64,000 nucleotides of DNA, taken from Rhodocyclaceae bacterium. Lineage in GTDB: Bacteria; Pseudomonadota; Gammaproteobacteria; Burkholderiales; Rhodocyclaceae. Below the pieces are notes generated by a model. That model was not told the origin of the DNA, did not search any database, and was given only the letters and a program-made list of their open reading frames with translations. The position numbers and the translations under genes were made by a program. Every line of letters starts with the position of its first letter. The stretch's first letter is position 1. The stretch spans positions 1 to 64,000 of the forward strand of contig JAGRGB010000186.1 of assembly GCA_020445745.1 (NCBI GenBank). Direction: 5' to 3'. Of the stretch, positions 26,367 through 36,449 are shown piece after piece.

Positions 26367-26570
26367 CTGATGATCCTCCCCTGCCCCGCCTGCCGCCGGC
26401 AGCACGCCAGGACCTCGAAACGATGCCCGCTCCTGCGCGGGCGCTACCGCCAGCATTATGGACGGGATCCCGCTTCGGACAATCAGGGGAAACGCTTAAG
26501 CTGGAACCGGCGGGTGGACAGCCGCCGGCCGGCGGGTCATTCTTTTGCGCCCTGCCCGCTGGAGTCCGCC

Positions 26571-27206
26571 ATGCCAACCCTCATCTGCCTGGTCAGGCAC
26601 GGTGAAACCGCCTGGAATCTGGAACGCAGGCTGCAGGGACACACCGACGTGCCCCTCAACCCTACTGGACTGGCCCAGGCCGAGGCGACCGCACGAAGCC
26701 TCGCCGTGCATCGCTTCGACGCCATCTACAGCAGCGATCTGCAACGCGCGCGCCAGACGGCCGAAGCCGCGGCCCGCCGACTCGGGCTCACCCCGGTTTG
26801 GCTCGCACAATTGCGCGAACGCCATTTCGGCAATTTCCAGGGGCTGACCTACGACCAGGCCCGGGCGCGTCACCCCGACGCCTTCCGGCTGTTCGAGCAG
26901 CGGGACCTGGAGCACGATTTCGGGCACGGCGAGAGCCTGTCGGCGTTCGCCGGGCGCATCGGCAGGACCGTCGCCGAACTGGCCGTGCGTCACCCGGGCG
27001 GGCGGTTGCTGCTGGTCGCCCACGGCGGTGTCCTCGACACCGTGCATCGCATGGTGCGCGGACTGCCGCTGCAACCGCCACGCGATTTCCTGATACCCAA
27101 CGCCGCCCTGAACTGGATCGAATACGACGACGGCAGCTGGCGGATCCTGTCGTGGGCCGAGCAGGCCCACCTCGAACACGCGCGCGACGAACTGCCCGAT
27201 GCCTGA
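26571..27206 (+). CDS. Histidine phosphatase family protein (GpmB/CobC-like)
   Basis: A 211-residue phosphatase of the phosphoglycerate-mutase superfamily. The phospho-acceptor is His10 in LVRHGETAWN; the second histidine is in LLLVAHGGVLD. It lacks the insertion of 2,3-BPG-dependent mutases (a true GpmA is encoded at 33569), so it is more likely a broad-specificity phosphatase or alpha-ribazole phosphatase. The ATG at 26571 has GGAG upstream; the longer open frame upstream overlaps divergent DNA and reads poorly. glyA follows after 154 bp. Confidence 0.88.
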   Translation: MPTLICLVRHGETAWNLERRLQGHTDVPLNPTGLAQAEATARSLAVHRFDAIYSSDLQRARQTAEAAARRLGLTPVWLAQLRERHFGNFQGLTYDQARARHPDAFRLFEQRDLEHDFGHGESLSAFAGRIGRTVAELAVRHPGGRLLLVAHGGVLDTVHRMVRGLPLQPPRDFLIPNAALNWIEYDDGSWRILSWAEQAHLEHARDELPDA

Positions 27207-27360
27207 GTTCCGGCCAGCCACGACGCGGCGCCGCCGCGACTGCCACCGAATCGACGCCGGGAGCCCGACCCGGTGCAACGGCCAGCCGCCCTGCCGCAGC
27301 GCACCATCCCCGCTCCGGTGCCGTGGTAACATCCGCCTTTACGCCTGAGCTGGGACAAGC

Positions 27361-28611
<1,251 letters not shown>

Positions 28612-28656
28612 CCGGACCGGGCACGCGGGAGCCGATCCACCGGCGGGAGGCATGGG

Positions 28657-29130
28657 ATGAAATGTCCGTTCTGCGGTGATCACTCGACCCAGGTGACCGA
28701 CACCCGGGAAAACGAGGATGCGGATATCGTGCGCCGGCGCCGGCGCTGCCTGGCCTGCGACAAGCGCTTCACGACCTACGAGCGCATCGATCTCAAGCTG
28801 CCGGTGGTGATCAAGCGCAATGGCAGCCGGACCGAGTTCGACCGCGCCAAGTTGCTCGCCAGCATGAAACTGGCGCTGCGCAAGCGCCCGGTGATGGCCG
28901 AGAGCGTCGATGCGGCGATCGGTCGCATCGAGGCCCGCCTGCTGTCGCTCGGCGAACGCGAGATACCGAGCGAGCGCATCGGCGAACTGGTGATGCACGA
29001 ATTGCGCAAACTGGACACCGTAGCCTATGTGCGCTTCGCATCCGTCTACCGCAATTTCGAGGACGTGGACGGGTTCTCCGAGGCAGTGCGCGAGGTGACC
29101 CGCGGCCGCTCGAAATCGAACCGGAATTGA
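28657..29130 (+). CDS. nrdR: Transcriptional repressor NrdR
   Basis: A 157-residue regulator of ribonucleotide reductase genes. The N-terminal zinc ribbon uses Cys3, Cys6, Cys31 and Cys34; the ATP-cone domain follows (about 49-139, [19 protein letters not shown] and onward). Binding of ATP/dATP sets its oligomeric state and DNA binding. GGGAGG lies a few bases before the ATG. Its targets (nrd genes) are outside the window. Confidence 0.97.
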   Translation: MKCPFCGDHSTQVTDTRENEDADIVRRRRRCLACDKRFTTYERIDLKLPVVIKRNGSRTEFDRAKLLASMKLALRKRPVMAESVDAAIGRIEARLLSLGEREIPSERIGELVMHELRKLDTVAYVRFASVYRNFEDVDGFSEAVREVTRGRSKSNRN

Positions 29131-29137
29131 GCGCGGC

Positions 29138-30238
29138 ATGAGCGGCTTCACCAGCGACGACCACCGCTTCATGGCCGCGGCGCTGCGTCAGGCCGAGTTC
29201 GGTCTGGCCAGCACCAGTCCGAATCCGCGGGTCGGCTGCATCATCGCACGCGACGGGCAGGTGGTCGGGCAGGGCTGGCACGAACGCGCCGGCGAGGCCC
29301 ATGCCGAGGTCCATGCGCTGCAGGCTGCCGGTGCGCTGGCGCGCGGCGCCACCGCCTACGTGACCCTGGAGCCCTGTGCCCACCACGGCCGCACCCCGCC
29401 TTGTACCGAGGCACTGATCAACGCCGGTGTCAGCCGCGTCGTGGCCGCGATGCAGGATCCGAATCCGGCGGTGTCGGGTCGGGGGCTGGCCCACCTGGCC
29501 GACGCCGGGATCAGCACCGCCTGCGGCTTGCTGGCGGACGAGGCCGAGGAACTGAACTGCGGCTTCGTCTCGCGCATGCGACGGGGCCGCCCGTGGCTGC
29601 GACTCAAGTCCGCCGCCAGCCTGGACGGCCGCACGGCGCTCGCCAACGGCATCAGTCAGTGGATCAGCAGTGAAGCCTCGCGGGCCGATGCACACCATTG
29701 GCGGGCGAGGAGCTGCGCGATCCTGACCGGGATCGGCACAGTGCTGAACGACGACCCGCAGCTCACCGCCCGCGCCGTGGGCTGTGAGCGCCAGCCGATC
29801 AAGGTCGTCGTGGACTCCGAGCTTCGCACCCCGCCGAACGCCCGCCTGCTGGCAAGCGGAAGGGTGCTCGTGGCCTGCGCCCGGATGCCTGCCGAACGGG
29901 CCGATGCGCTCCAGGCCCGTGGCGCCGAAATCCTTCACCTGCCGGGTGCGGACGGACGGGTGGACCTCTGGGCCGTATTGCGTACCTTGGCGAACCAGGG
30001 CGTCAACGAGGTGCTCGGCGAGGCAGGCCCGACGCTGGGCGGCGCCCTGATCGCCAGCGGTTGCGCCGACGAACTCTTGCTCTATCTGGCGCCGAAGATC
30101 CTCGGCAACGGCGCGCGCGCGCTGTTCGACATGCCCGACATCACATCCCTCGGCCAGGCGGACGATTGGCAAGTGCACGATTGCCGGCAGATCGCCGGCG
30201 ATATTCGTCTGCGCCTGAGGCCCCGCATCGCCGGCTGA
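29138..30238 (+). CDS. ribD: Riboflavin biosynthesis bifunctional deaminase/reductase RibD
   Basis: A 366-residue two-domain enzyme acting in the second and third steps of riboflavin synthesis. The N-terminal zinc deaminase (about 1-145) has His55/Glu57 in HAEVHAL and zinc cysteines Cys80 and Cys89. The C-terminal reductase (about 150-360) has the NADPH-binding RPWLRLKSAASLDGR and VNEVLGEAGPTLGGAL segments. The other rib genes are not in the window. Confidence 0.96.
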   Translation: MSGFTSDDHRFMAAALRQAEFGLASTSPNPRVGCIIARDGQVVGQGWHERAGEAHAEVHALQAAGALARGATAYVTLEPCAHHGRTPPCTEALINAGVSRVVAAMQDPNPAVSGRGLAHLADAGISTACGLLADEAEELNCGFVSRMRRGRPWLRLKSAASLDGRTALANGISQWISSEASRADAHHWRARSCAILTGIGTVLNDDPQLTARAVGCERQPIKVVVDSELRTPPNARLLASGRVLVACARMPAERADALQARGAEILHLPGADGRVDLWAVLRTLANQGVNEVLGEAGPTLGGALIASGCADELLLYLAPKILGNGARALFDMPDITSLGQADDWQVHDCRQIAGDIRLRLRPRIAG

Positions 30239-30256
30239 TTCGTCCGCAGCGCGACG

Positions 30257-30712
30257 CTACTTGTACTCGCGCAATTCGCGCGGCGTGTCGTCGCGGTCAC
30301 CATGGGGATGGTGATCGTACACCTTGACATAGACCTCGTTGGACTGCTTGATCAGACGCTCTGGCGAGCGCAGGTTGTGGATCTGGGTGTCTTCGGCGAA
30401 GTAGATGAAGGCACGCATCAACTTCGTCATCAGCGAATTGTCGAGGTGGAAGCCGGCGTCGGTGAGTGCCTTCTCGAGGGACTCCAGGGAATACTCGAGG
30501 ATCGAATACGTGACACAGATGGTGTCCGCCTTCGCCGACGGACGGGCGGAAAGGCCCTTCAGCGCGCGCAGCGCCGAGCAGGCCTGCTCGACCTGGTTAG
30601 GCGGCAACGGGCGAAAGCGGATCTCGCGATGCTTTTCGAGGCCGGACACACTGGTGCCGTGGTTTTCGCCGTGCCGCCTGCCGGCAAGCTTGTAGGCCGT
30701 TTCGCGCCGCAT
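30257..30712 (-). CDS. Conserved-looking protein of unknown function, HMA-like fold suspected
   Basis: A 151-residue soluble protein I do not recognise by name. Residues about 30-95 alternate as beta-alpha-beta-beta-alpha-beta (REIRFRPLPPNQVEQACSAL, then DTICVTYS, then LESLEKALTDAGF), the pattern of heavy-metal-associated ferredoxin-like domains, but without the metal-binding CxxC. The C-terminus is charged and His-rich (YDHHPHGDRDD). It follows ctpA by 25 bp and is likely the last gene of gpmA-envC-ctpA. The ATG at 30712 is the only good ATG upstream of the domain. Confidence 0.72.
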   Translation of the reverse strand: MRRETAYKLAGRRHGENHGTSVSGLEKHREIRFRPLPPNQVEQACSALRALKGLSARPSAKADTICVTYSILEYSLESLEKALTDAGFHLDNSLMTKLMRAFIYFAEDTQIHNLRSPERLIKQSNEVYVKVYDHHPHGDRDDTPRELREYK

Positions 30713-30737
30713 TGCCGCCTCGTCCCCGTCGCGCCGC

Positions 30738-32126
30738 TCAGAGGTGGCTGTTCTGGATGATCTGCAGCCCCTTGAGGAGGTTCACCGCCTGCACCAGCTG
30801 GTGATCGTCCTTGCCGGCCATTTCGAAGCGCACCGGCGCCGACTGCTCGCCTTCGTCCGTTTCGTCGGCGGCCTTGTCGCCGCTAGCTGATTCCGCCTTG
30901 CCGGATCCCTTCTCGCGGTCGTTCTCGAGGTGTCCCACCAGATCCGCCTCGCGGACGCGCTGGGCCGACTGTCCTCCCATCGCCTCTTCGACGACGATGT
31001 CCGGCTCGATGCCCTTGGCCTGGATCGAGCGCCCGCTGGGCGTGTAGTAGCGAGCCGTGGTCAGCTTGATCGCCGAGCTGTTGTTCAGCGGCAGGATGGT
31101 CTGCACCGAGCCCTTGCCGAAGGTCTGCGTGCCCATCACGATCGCCCGGTGGTGGTCCTGCAGCGCTCCGGCGACGATCTCCGATGCGGACGCCGAACCA
31201 CCGTTCACCAGCACGATCATCGGCACGTTCTTGACGCCCTCGGGCAAGCCGCGCAGGAAGTCGTGGCTGCTGCCGCGTAGATAGTCCTGCGGCGATGCAC
31301 TGTAGCGACGCTTTGCATCTTCGGTGCGACCGTCGGTGGATACGACCAGCGCGCCGGGCTCGAGGAATGCCGCCGAGACGCCGACCGCACCGTGCAGCAG
31401 ACCACCCGGATCGTTGCGCAGATCGAGGACCAGGCCCTTGAGCGGCGCGTCCTTGTATATGCGATTGAGGTGATCGACCAGATAGCGGCCGGTGTTCTCC
31501 TGGAACTGGACGACCCGCACGTAGCCGAAACCGGGCTCGATGATCTTCGACTTTACGCTCTGGACCTTGATCACCTCGCGAACGATCTTGACGATCACCG
31601 GCTTGGTCTCGCCCTTGCGCGCGATGGTCAGCGTGATCTCGGTCTTCGGCTTGCCGCGCATGCGCTTGACCGCATCCGACAAGCTCATGCCCTTGACCGG
31701 CGTGTCGTCGAGCTTGACGATCAGGTCACCGGCCTTGACACCCGCGCGAAACGCCGGCGTGTCCTCGATCGGCGAGATCACCTTGACGAAGCCGTCTTCC
31801 ATGCCGACCTCGATGCCGAGGCCGCCGAACTCGCCCTGGGTACCGACCTGGAGATCCTTGAAGGCATCCGCGTCGAGATACGCCGAATGTGGATCCAGCC
31901 CCGACAGCATGCCGCTGATCGCCTGGGTGATCAGCTTCTTGTCCTCGACCGGTTCGACATAACCCTGCTTGACGGCGTTGAACACGTCGGCGAAGGCCCT
32001 GAGTTCTTCCACCGGCAGCGGCAGCGTGCTGACACGCTCGGCCTGTGCCGACAGGTTGAGACTGATCAGAATGCCGGCACATACCCCGGTCATCACCAGT
32101 CCGATCTTTTGCAGCCTGCTACCCAT
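30738..32126 (-). CDS. ctpA: C-terminal processing peptidase, S41 family (CtpA)
   Basis: A 462-residue periplasmic serine protease. A signal peptide or anchor spans about 8-29, a PDZ domain lies about 95-175, and the peptidase domain follows. The Ser-Lys dyad is Ser313 in GGSASASE and Lys338 in FGKGS, 25 residues apart as in studied tail-specific proteases. A hydrophilic tail near 400-440 is rich in Lys, Glu and Asp. Next to envC it probably processes envelope or cell-wall proteins. ATG 32126 is chosen because the open frame further upstream overlaps the regulatory gap. Confidence 0.95.
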   Translation of the reverse strand: MGSRLQKIGLVMTGVCAGILISLNLSAQAERVSTLPLPVEELRAFADVFNAVKQGYVEPVEDKKLITQAISGMLSGLDPHSAYLDADAFKDLQVGTQGEFGGLGIEVGMEDGFVKVISPIEDTPAFRAGVKAGDLIVKLDDTPVKGMSLSDAVKRMRGKPKTEITLTIARKGETKPVIVKIVREVIKVQSVKSKIIEPGFGYVRVVQFQENTGRYLVDHLNRIYKDAPLKGLVLDLRNDPGGLLHGAVGVSAAFLEPGALVVSTDGRTEDAKRRYSASPQDYLRGSSHDFLRGLPEGVKNVPMIVLVNGGSASASEIVAGALQDHHRAIVMGTQTFGKGSVQTILPLNNSSAIKLTTARYYTPSGRSIQAKGIEPDIVVEEAMGGQSAQRVREADLVGHLENDREKGSGKAESASGDKAADETDEGEQSAPVRFEMAGKDDHQLVQAVNLLKGLQIIQNSHL

Positions 32127-32191
32127 GTGTGTTCCACTCCATCTGGTGCGGGCTCCGACCCGCCTGCCTCTGTGCCCACTCACCGCGAAAT

Positions 32192-33520
32192 TCACCTTCG
32201 GACCCATTTCAACGGATCTTCCGGTTCTCCGCGGTGACGGATTTCAAAGTATAAACCCGATTCCCCACTGCCCTCGTCGACGCCGACGCTGGCAATCGCC
32301 TCGCCGCCCAGCACGGCTTGCCCCAGGCGCGCGATCAGGATGTCGTTGTTGCCATACACGGTCATGTAGGACTTGCCGTGCTCGATGATCACGAGATTGC
32401 CGAATCCCCTCAGCCAATCCGCGAACACCACCTCGCCCGGCGCCACCGCCCGCACCTCGGCACCTTCCTTCGCGCGGATGAAGACGCCCTTCCATATCGC
32501 GCCGCCATTGGCCCGGGGCTCGCCGAAGCGGCCGACCATGGCCCCCTTCAACGGCGGATCCAGGCGGCCCTTTAGCGTACCGAAGGGCACGCCTTCCGGG
32601 GTCCGTACGACCTGGCGCCGGAACATCGCAACCACCGGTTCCCGCGACGATTGACCACGCTCGGCTCGCTCCGGTTCCTGCGTGGCGCCAGTCGGCGGCG
32701 AATCCTCTTCTGCAGCCCCGTCGTCGCCTTCGCGGGCCAGCGCCTCCAGCCCGGTGATCAGGCGCGCGAGCCGCTGTTCGTCGAGCCTCAGGCTCGACAC
32801 TTCCCGCTTCTGCTGCCGGACCCGCGTCGCCAGTTCTGCGGCAAGTCGCTTGTATCGCGCCCGTGACTTCTCCAACTGCCCGTGCTCGCGCCGCTGCCGT
32901 TCCGCCAGCGCGGCCAGTTCCTCGCCGTGACGGGCGATCCGGCCCTCCACCTCGCGGAGCATCGCCACGTCCTGGCGTTGCTCGTCGATCAGCGACAGAT
33001 TGGCTGCGCCGATGCGCTGCAGGTAATAGCCGTCGCGCGCGACCTGGTTGGGGTCGCGGCTGGCGAGAAAATCCGCCAGGCGCGCCTCGCCGCCACCGAC
33101 GTAATAGTCGTGCAGCCAGCGGGCCAGGTTCGCCCGTCGATCCATGATGCGGGCATCGATCGCGGTGCGTTCCTCGCCGAAGCGCTTCAGCTCGGCCTCG
33201 ACCGCGGCCTGCCGGCGGCGGGTCTCGCCCAGCGTTCGACCGAGGGCGGACAGTGCCCTTCCCGCCTCGGCCAGCGACGCACCGGCCTTGTCACGACGAT
33301 CCTCGTCCTTTTCGAGAGCGCGCTGGATCGCCTCGATGCGCTGCTGCAGGCGAGCGAACTCGGCCCGCGATCGTCCGATCTCGCCGTCGTCCGCCAGACA
33401 GCCGATCGGCAGCGCCAGCGCGACCGCCGACAGCCAGGCCGCCAGTTGCGCAGAGCATGCCAGGACGCCGGCACGGGACCCGCGCCGGTCGCGCGCCCCG
33501 CGGCGCCGGCAGCAACGCAT
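32192..33520 (-). CDS. envC: Murein hydrolase activator EnvC family protein
   Basis: A 442-residue exported protein. After an N-terminal hydrophobic signal (about 20-42) comes a long coiled coil (about 50-260), a Glu/Pro-rich linker, and a C-terminal LytM (M23) domain (about 330-442). The LytM zinc ligands are lost: the first histidine position reads IWKGVFI and the HxH position reads YGNN, as in EnvC proteins, which activate amidases rather than cut peptidoglycan. The start is uncertain: ATG 33520 or TTG 33550. It lies between gpmA and ctpA on one strand. Confidence 0.92.
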   Translation of the reverse strand: MRCCRRRGARDRRGSRAGVLACSAQLAAWLSAVALALPIGCLADDGEIGRSRAEFARLQQRIEAIQRALEKDEDRRDKAGASLAEAGRALSALGRTLGETRRRQAAVEAELKRFGEERTAIDARIMDRRANLARWLHDYYVGGGEARLADFLASRDPNQVARDGYYLQRIGAANLSLIDEQRQDVAMLREVEGRIARHGEELAALAERQRREHGQLEKSRARYKRLAAELATRVRQQKREVSSLRLDEQRLARLITGLEALAREGDDGAAEEDSPPTGATQEPERAERGQSSREPVVAMFRRQVVRTPEGVPFGTLKGRLDPPLKGAMVGRFGEPRANGGAIWKGVFIRAKEGAEVRAVAPGEVVFADWLRGFGNLVIIEHGKSYMTVYGNNDILIARLGQAVLGGEAIASVGVDEGSGESGLYFEIRHRGEPEDPLKWVRR

Positions 33521-33568
33521 CACGTCCGGCCGGCGCCGTGCTCGGACCAAGGGAAACCGGGGGACGGG

Positions 33569-34315
33569 TCAGGCCGCCTTGCCCTGGCCGGCAACGGCGG
33601 CCTGGGCAGCCTTGATGGTGTCGTCGTCGGCCAGATAGTAGCTGCGGATCGGCCGTACATCGGCACCGAGTTCATAGACCAGTGGCTGCGCGGTCGGGAT
33701 GTTGAGGCCGACGATGTCGTCGTCCGAGACCTTGTCGAGATACTTGATCAAAGCCCGCAGACTGTTGCCGTGGGCCGTCACCAGCAGGCGCTTTCCGGCC
33801 AGGATCTGCGGCACGATCACCGTCTCCCAGTACGGAACGGCCCGGGCGACCGTGTCCTTCAGGCATTCGGTGCGCGGAAACTCGGCCCTCGGCAGCGACG
33901 CGTAGCGCGCATCGCCGTCGGTGATGCGCTCGTCGCCGTCCTCGAGGGCCGGAGGCCGGGTGTCGTAGGAGCGACGCCACACCAGCACCTGCTCGTCGCC
34001 GAACTTGGCGGCGGTCTCGGCCTTGTTCAGGCCCTGCAGCGCACCGTAGTGACGCTCGTTCAGGCGCCAGCTGTGCTCTACCGGCAGCCACAGCGAATCG
34101 AGCTCCTCGAGGACGATGTTGAGGGTCTTGTTGGCACGCTTCAGGACCGAGGTGAACGCGAGATCGAAGGCGTAGCCTTCGCGGTGCAGCAAGCGGCCCG
34201 CCGCCCGGGCCTCGGCGATGCCGGTTTCGGTCAGGTCGACATCGGTCCACCCGGTGAATCGGTTTTCCTTGTTCCAGGTGGATTCGCCGTGGCGCAATAG
34301 AACGATCTTGTACAT
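33569..34315 (-). CDS. gpmA: 2,3-bisphosphoglycerate-dependent phosphoglycerate mutase
   Basis: A 248-residue glycolytic enzyme interconverting 3- and 2-phosphoglycerate. The phospho-histidine is His9 in [10 protein letters not shown], followed by [28 protein letters not shown] and [13 protein letters not shown], all diagnostic of GpmA. Normal length. First gene of gpmA-envC-ctpA, divergent from the arsR-type regulator. Confidence 0.97.
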   Translation of the reverse strand: MYKIVLLRHGESTWNKENRFTGWTDVDLTETGIAEARAAGRLLHREGYAFDLAFTSVLKRANKTLNIVLEELDSLWLPVEHSWRLNERHYGALQGLNKAETAAKFGDEQVLVWRRSYDTRPPALEDGDERITDGDARYASLPRAEFPRTECLKDTVARAVPYWETVIVPQILAGKRLLVTAHGNSLRALIKYLDKVSDDDIVGLNIPTAQPLVYELGADVRPIRSYYLADDDTIKAAQAAVAGQGKAA

Positions 34316-34450
34316 GGAAATTGACGTGGTTTCGGAGGGGAAAATCGGTGTCGGAGGCCTGTTCCTGCGCCCAGCGAGTCAAGGCGTCGGTCGGCGAAAA
34401 GTGATATTTTATAGGAAGAGTCCGACCGCTGCGGACAAGAGCACCGCAAA

Positions 34451-34777
34451 GTGAACAAAGCCATCATCGACCTGATCGACAAGAAGGAGCACATCGAGAC
34501 CGCGGCGCGGGCGCTCAAGGCGATTTCCCACCCGCTGCGGCTCAAGATCCTGTGCGTCGTCGGCGATGCCGAGGCCTGTGTGCAGGAAATCGTCGAGGCG
34601 GTCGGCACCTCGCAGAGCAACATATCCCAGCACCTCGCCATTCTTCGCGACAAGGGTGTCTTGCGCACCCGCAAGGATGCCAACCGGGTCTATTACCGGG
34701 TCGGCGATCAGCGCACCCTCCAACTGATCGTACTGATGCGCGAGGTATTCTGCGGCGTACCGCCGGAAAAGCGGTAG
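34451..34777 (+). CDS. ArsR-family regulator with a BigR/SqrR-like cysteine pair
   Basis: A 108-residue winged-helix repressor. The recognition helix is in VGTSQSNISQHLAILRDKGVL. Cysteines are Cys35 (LKILCVV), Cys43 and Cys101 (VFCGV). The spacing of Cys35 and Cys101, 66 residues, equals that of the two persulfide-sensing cysteines of SqrR (41 and 107, from memory), and both sit in the same helices. The arsenic-type CxC motif is absent. The gene starts with GTG and leads a cluster with a rhodanese and a glutaredoxin, which fits control by reactive sulfur. An AT-rich stretch gtgatattttatagg at 34401-34415 may hold its promoter or operator. Confidence 0.88.
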   Translation: MNKAIIDLIDKKEHIETAARALKAISHPLRLKILCVVGDAEACVQEIVEAVGTSQSNISQHLAILRDKGVLRTRKDANRVYYRVGDQRTLQLIVLMREVFCGVPPEKR

Positions 34778-34796
34778 GCCATCGACGGAGTCCCGA

Positions 34797-35213
34797 TTGG
34801 AATTTCTTCAGCAAAACTGGCATTGGGCCGCGCTCGCGGTCGCCAGCGGCGGCATGCTGCTGTTTCAGACACTCAAGGGCAAGAGCGCCGACGAACTCGA
34901 TCCGCTCGCGGCAACCCTCAAGATCAATCGTGAGGATGCGCTGGTGGTCGACGTACGCACCGCCGACGAGTATCGCCAGGGTCACGTTCCGAACGCCCGC
35001 CACATTCCGCTCGCCGATCTCGAGAAACGCAGCAGCGAACTGGCGAAGAATGGCCAGCCGGTGATCCTGTGCTGCGCCACCGGAGCACGTTCCGGCATGG
35101 CCATCGCCACGCTGCGCAAGGCCGGCGTCCCGTCGGTGTTCAACCTGCGAGGCGGCCTGCAGGCCTGGGAACGCGCGGGACAGCCACTGTCGCGCGGCAA
35201 GCGCAAGAAATGA
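34797..35213 (+). CDS. Membrane-anchored rhodanese-like sulfurtransferase
   Basis: A 138-residue protein with an N-terminal membrane helix (about 8-25) and one rhodanese domain. The active-site loop is CATGAR with catalytic Cys93 and Arg98, a complete CxxxxR loop, so it should be active in moving sulfane sulfur. The start is a TTG at 34797 with GGAG nearby. It lies 19 bp after the ArsR-type gene and overlaps grxC by 4 bp (ATGA). Confidence 0.9.
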   Translation: MEFLQQNWHWAALAVASGGMLLFQTLKGKSADELDPLAATLKINREDALVVDVRTADEYRQGHVPNARHIPLADLEKRSSELAKNGQPVILCCATGARSGMAIATLRKAGVPSVFNLRGGLQAWERAGQPLSRGKRKK

Positions 35214-35473
35214 GCGTCCGGGTCCGCATGTATGCCACCGCGACCTGCCCGTTCTGCATGCGCGCAGAAGGCCTGCTGCGGCGCAAGTGCGCCGACATCG
35301 AAAAGATCCGGGTCGATCTCGATCCGTCGCTGCGCGAGGAAATGATCGCGCTGACGGGACGGCGCACGGTACCCCAGATCTTCATCGGCGACCGCCACAT
35401 CGGCGGCTGCGACGATCTGCACGCGCTCGACCACGCCGGCGGACTCGATCCGCTACTCGCCGGAGCCGGATGA
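35210..35473 (+). CDS. grxC: Glutaredoxin 3
   Basis: An 87-residue dithiol glutaredoxin. The active site is CPFC (Cys13, Cys16), the glutathione-binding TVPQIFIGDRHIGG segment follows, and the length matches GrxC. It reduces protein disulfides and glutathione mixed disulfides. Coupled to the rhodanese gene upstream and followed by secB after 43 bp; a grxC-secB-gpsA order is common in proteobacteria. Confidence 0.96.
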   Translation: MSVRVRMYATATCPFCMRAEGLLRRKCADIEKIRVDLDPSLREEMIALTGRRTVPQIFIGDRHIGGCDDLHALDHAGGLDPLLAGAG

Positions 35474-35516
35474 ACCCGGCCCCGTAACAACGTACTCATC
35501 GAAACAGGTAGGACCC

Positions 35517-36005
35517 ATGGCTGAAAACAATCAACCCGTATTCACGATCGAGAAGCTCTACGTAAAGGACCTGTCGGTCGAGGTGCCCAATGCACCCCAG
35601 GTCTTTCTCGAGCGCGAAACGCCCCAGATCAACGTGCAGTTGCGCACCGACGGCAAGCAGGTCGGCGAGGGCGTTTTCGAGGTCGTGCTGACGGTGACCG
35701 TGGCCGCCAAGCTGCCCGAAGACAAGAACGTGTTCCTGATCGAGGTCTCCCAGGGTGGCTTGTTCCAGATCCGCAACGTGCCGCAGACCGACCTCGAACC
35801 GATCATGATGATCGGCTGTGCCAACATCCTGTTCCCGTACGCCCGGGAAACCGTGTCCGACGCGGTCACCCGCGCCGGGTTCCAGCCAGTGCTGCTGACG
35901 CCGGTGAATTTCGAGGCGCTCTACCAGGCCCGCAAGGACCAGGTCCAGGCCGAGGGCAACGGGGAGAACGCCGCACAGCCGGCGCCGGAGACCCCCGTTC
36001 AATGA
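35517..36005 (+). CDS. secB: Protein-export chaperone SecB
   Basis: A 162-residue cytosolic tetrameric chaperone that keeps preproteins unfolded and delivers them to SecA. Landmarks FTIEKLYVKDLSVEVPNAP, ETPQINVQL, LFPYARETVSDAV and GFQPVLLTPVNFEALY (each short of the full run) are all typical. It overlaps the SH3-domain gene by 4 bp. Confidence 0.97.
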   Translation: MAENNQPVFTIEKLYVKDLSVEVPNAPQVFLERETPQINVQLRTDGKQVGEGVFEVVLTVTVAAKLPEDKNVFLIEVSQGGLFQIRNVPQTDLEPIMMIGCANILFPYARETVSDAVTRAGFQPVLLTPVNFEALYQARKDQVQAEGNGENAAQPAPETPVQ

Positions 36006-36445
36006 CGAGCGGCCGCCGGGTCGCGTTGCTGGCCGCCGTACTGGCGATGAGCCCGGTGGCTGGTGCCGCCGAGTTCAAGTCCGCCCTCGCCGCGGCGATC
36101 TCTTATGATTCACCCTCCGCCCAGGGCCGCAAGCTCGCGATCATTCTGGCCGGCACGCCGGTCGAGGTGATCGTCGGCCTCGACCGCTGGATGAAGGTGC
36201 GCGACGTCACCGGGTCGATTAACTGGGTCGAGCGTCGGCTGCTCAGCGACCGGCGCACGGTGCTGGTCAATGTCGATCGGCTGGTCGTGCGCAGCGAGGC
36301 ATCGACGGCGGCACCGCCGAGCTTCGAGGCCGAGCGCAACGTCGTGCTGGAACTGATCGAGGGCCCCCGCTTCGGCTGGATCAAGGTGCGCCACCAGGAC
36401 GGCGACACCGGTTACGCCCGTGCGGTCGAAGTCTGGGGGCTGTAG
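36002..36445 (+). CDS. Exported SH3-domain protein
   Basis: A 147-residue protein with a Sec signal peptide (about 1-22, ending AGA) and two SH3-like beta domains: GTPVEVIVGLDRWMKVRDVTG is the first strand set, and RFGWIKVRHQDGDTGYARA the second. Such domains bind peptidoglycan or protein partners in the envelope. It overlaps secB (ATGA) and gpsA follows after 4 bp, so it is co-expressed with them. Confidence 0.85.
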   Translation: MTSGRRVALLAAVLAMSPVAGAAEFKSALAAAISYDSPSAQGRKLAIILAGTPVEVIVGLDRWMKVRDVTGSINWVERRLLSDRRTVLVNVDRLVVRSEASTAAPPSFEAERNVVLELIEGPRFGWIKVRHQDGDTGYARAVEVWGL

Positions 36446-36449
36446 CGGC

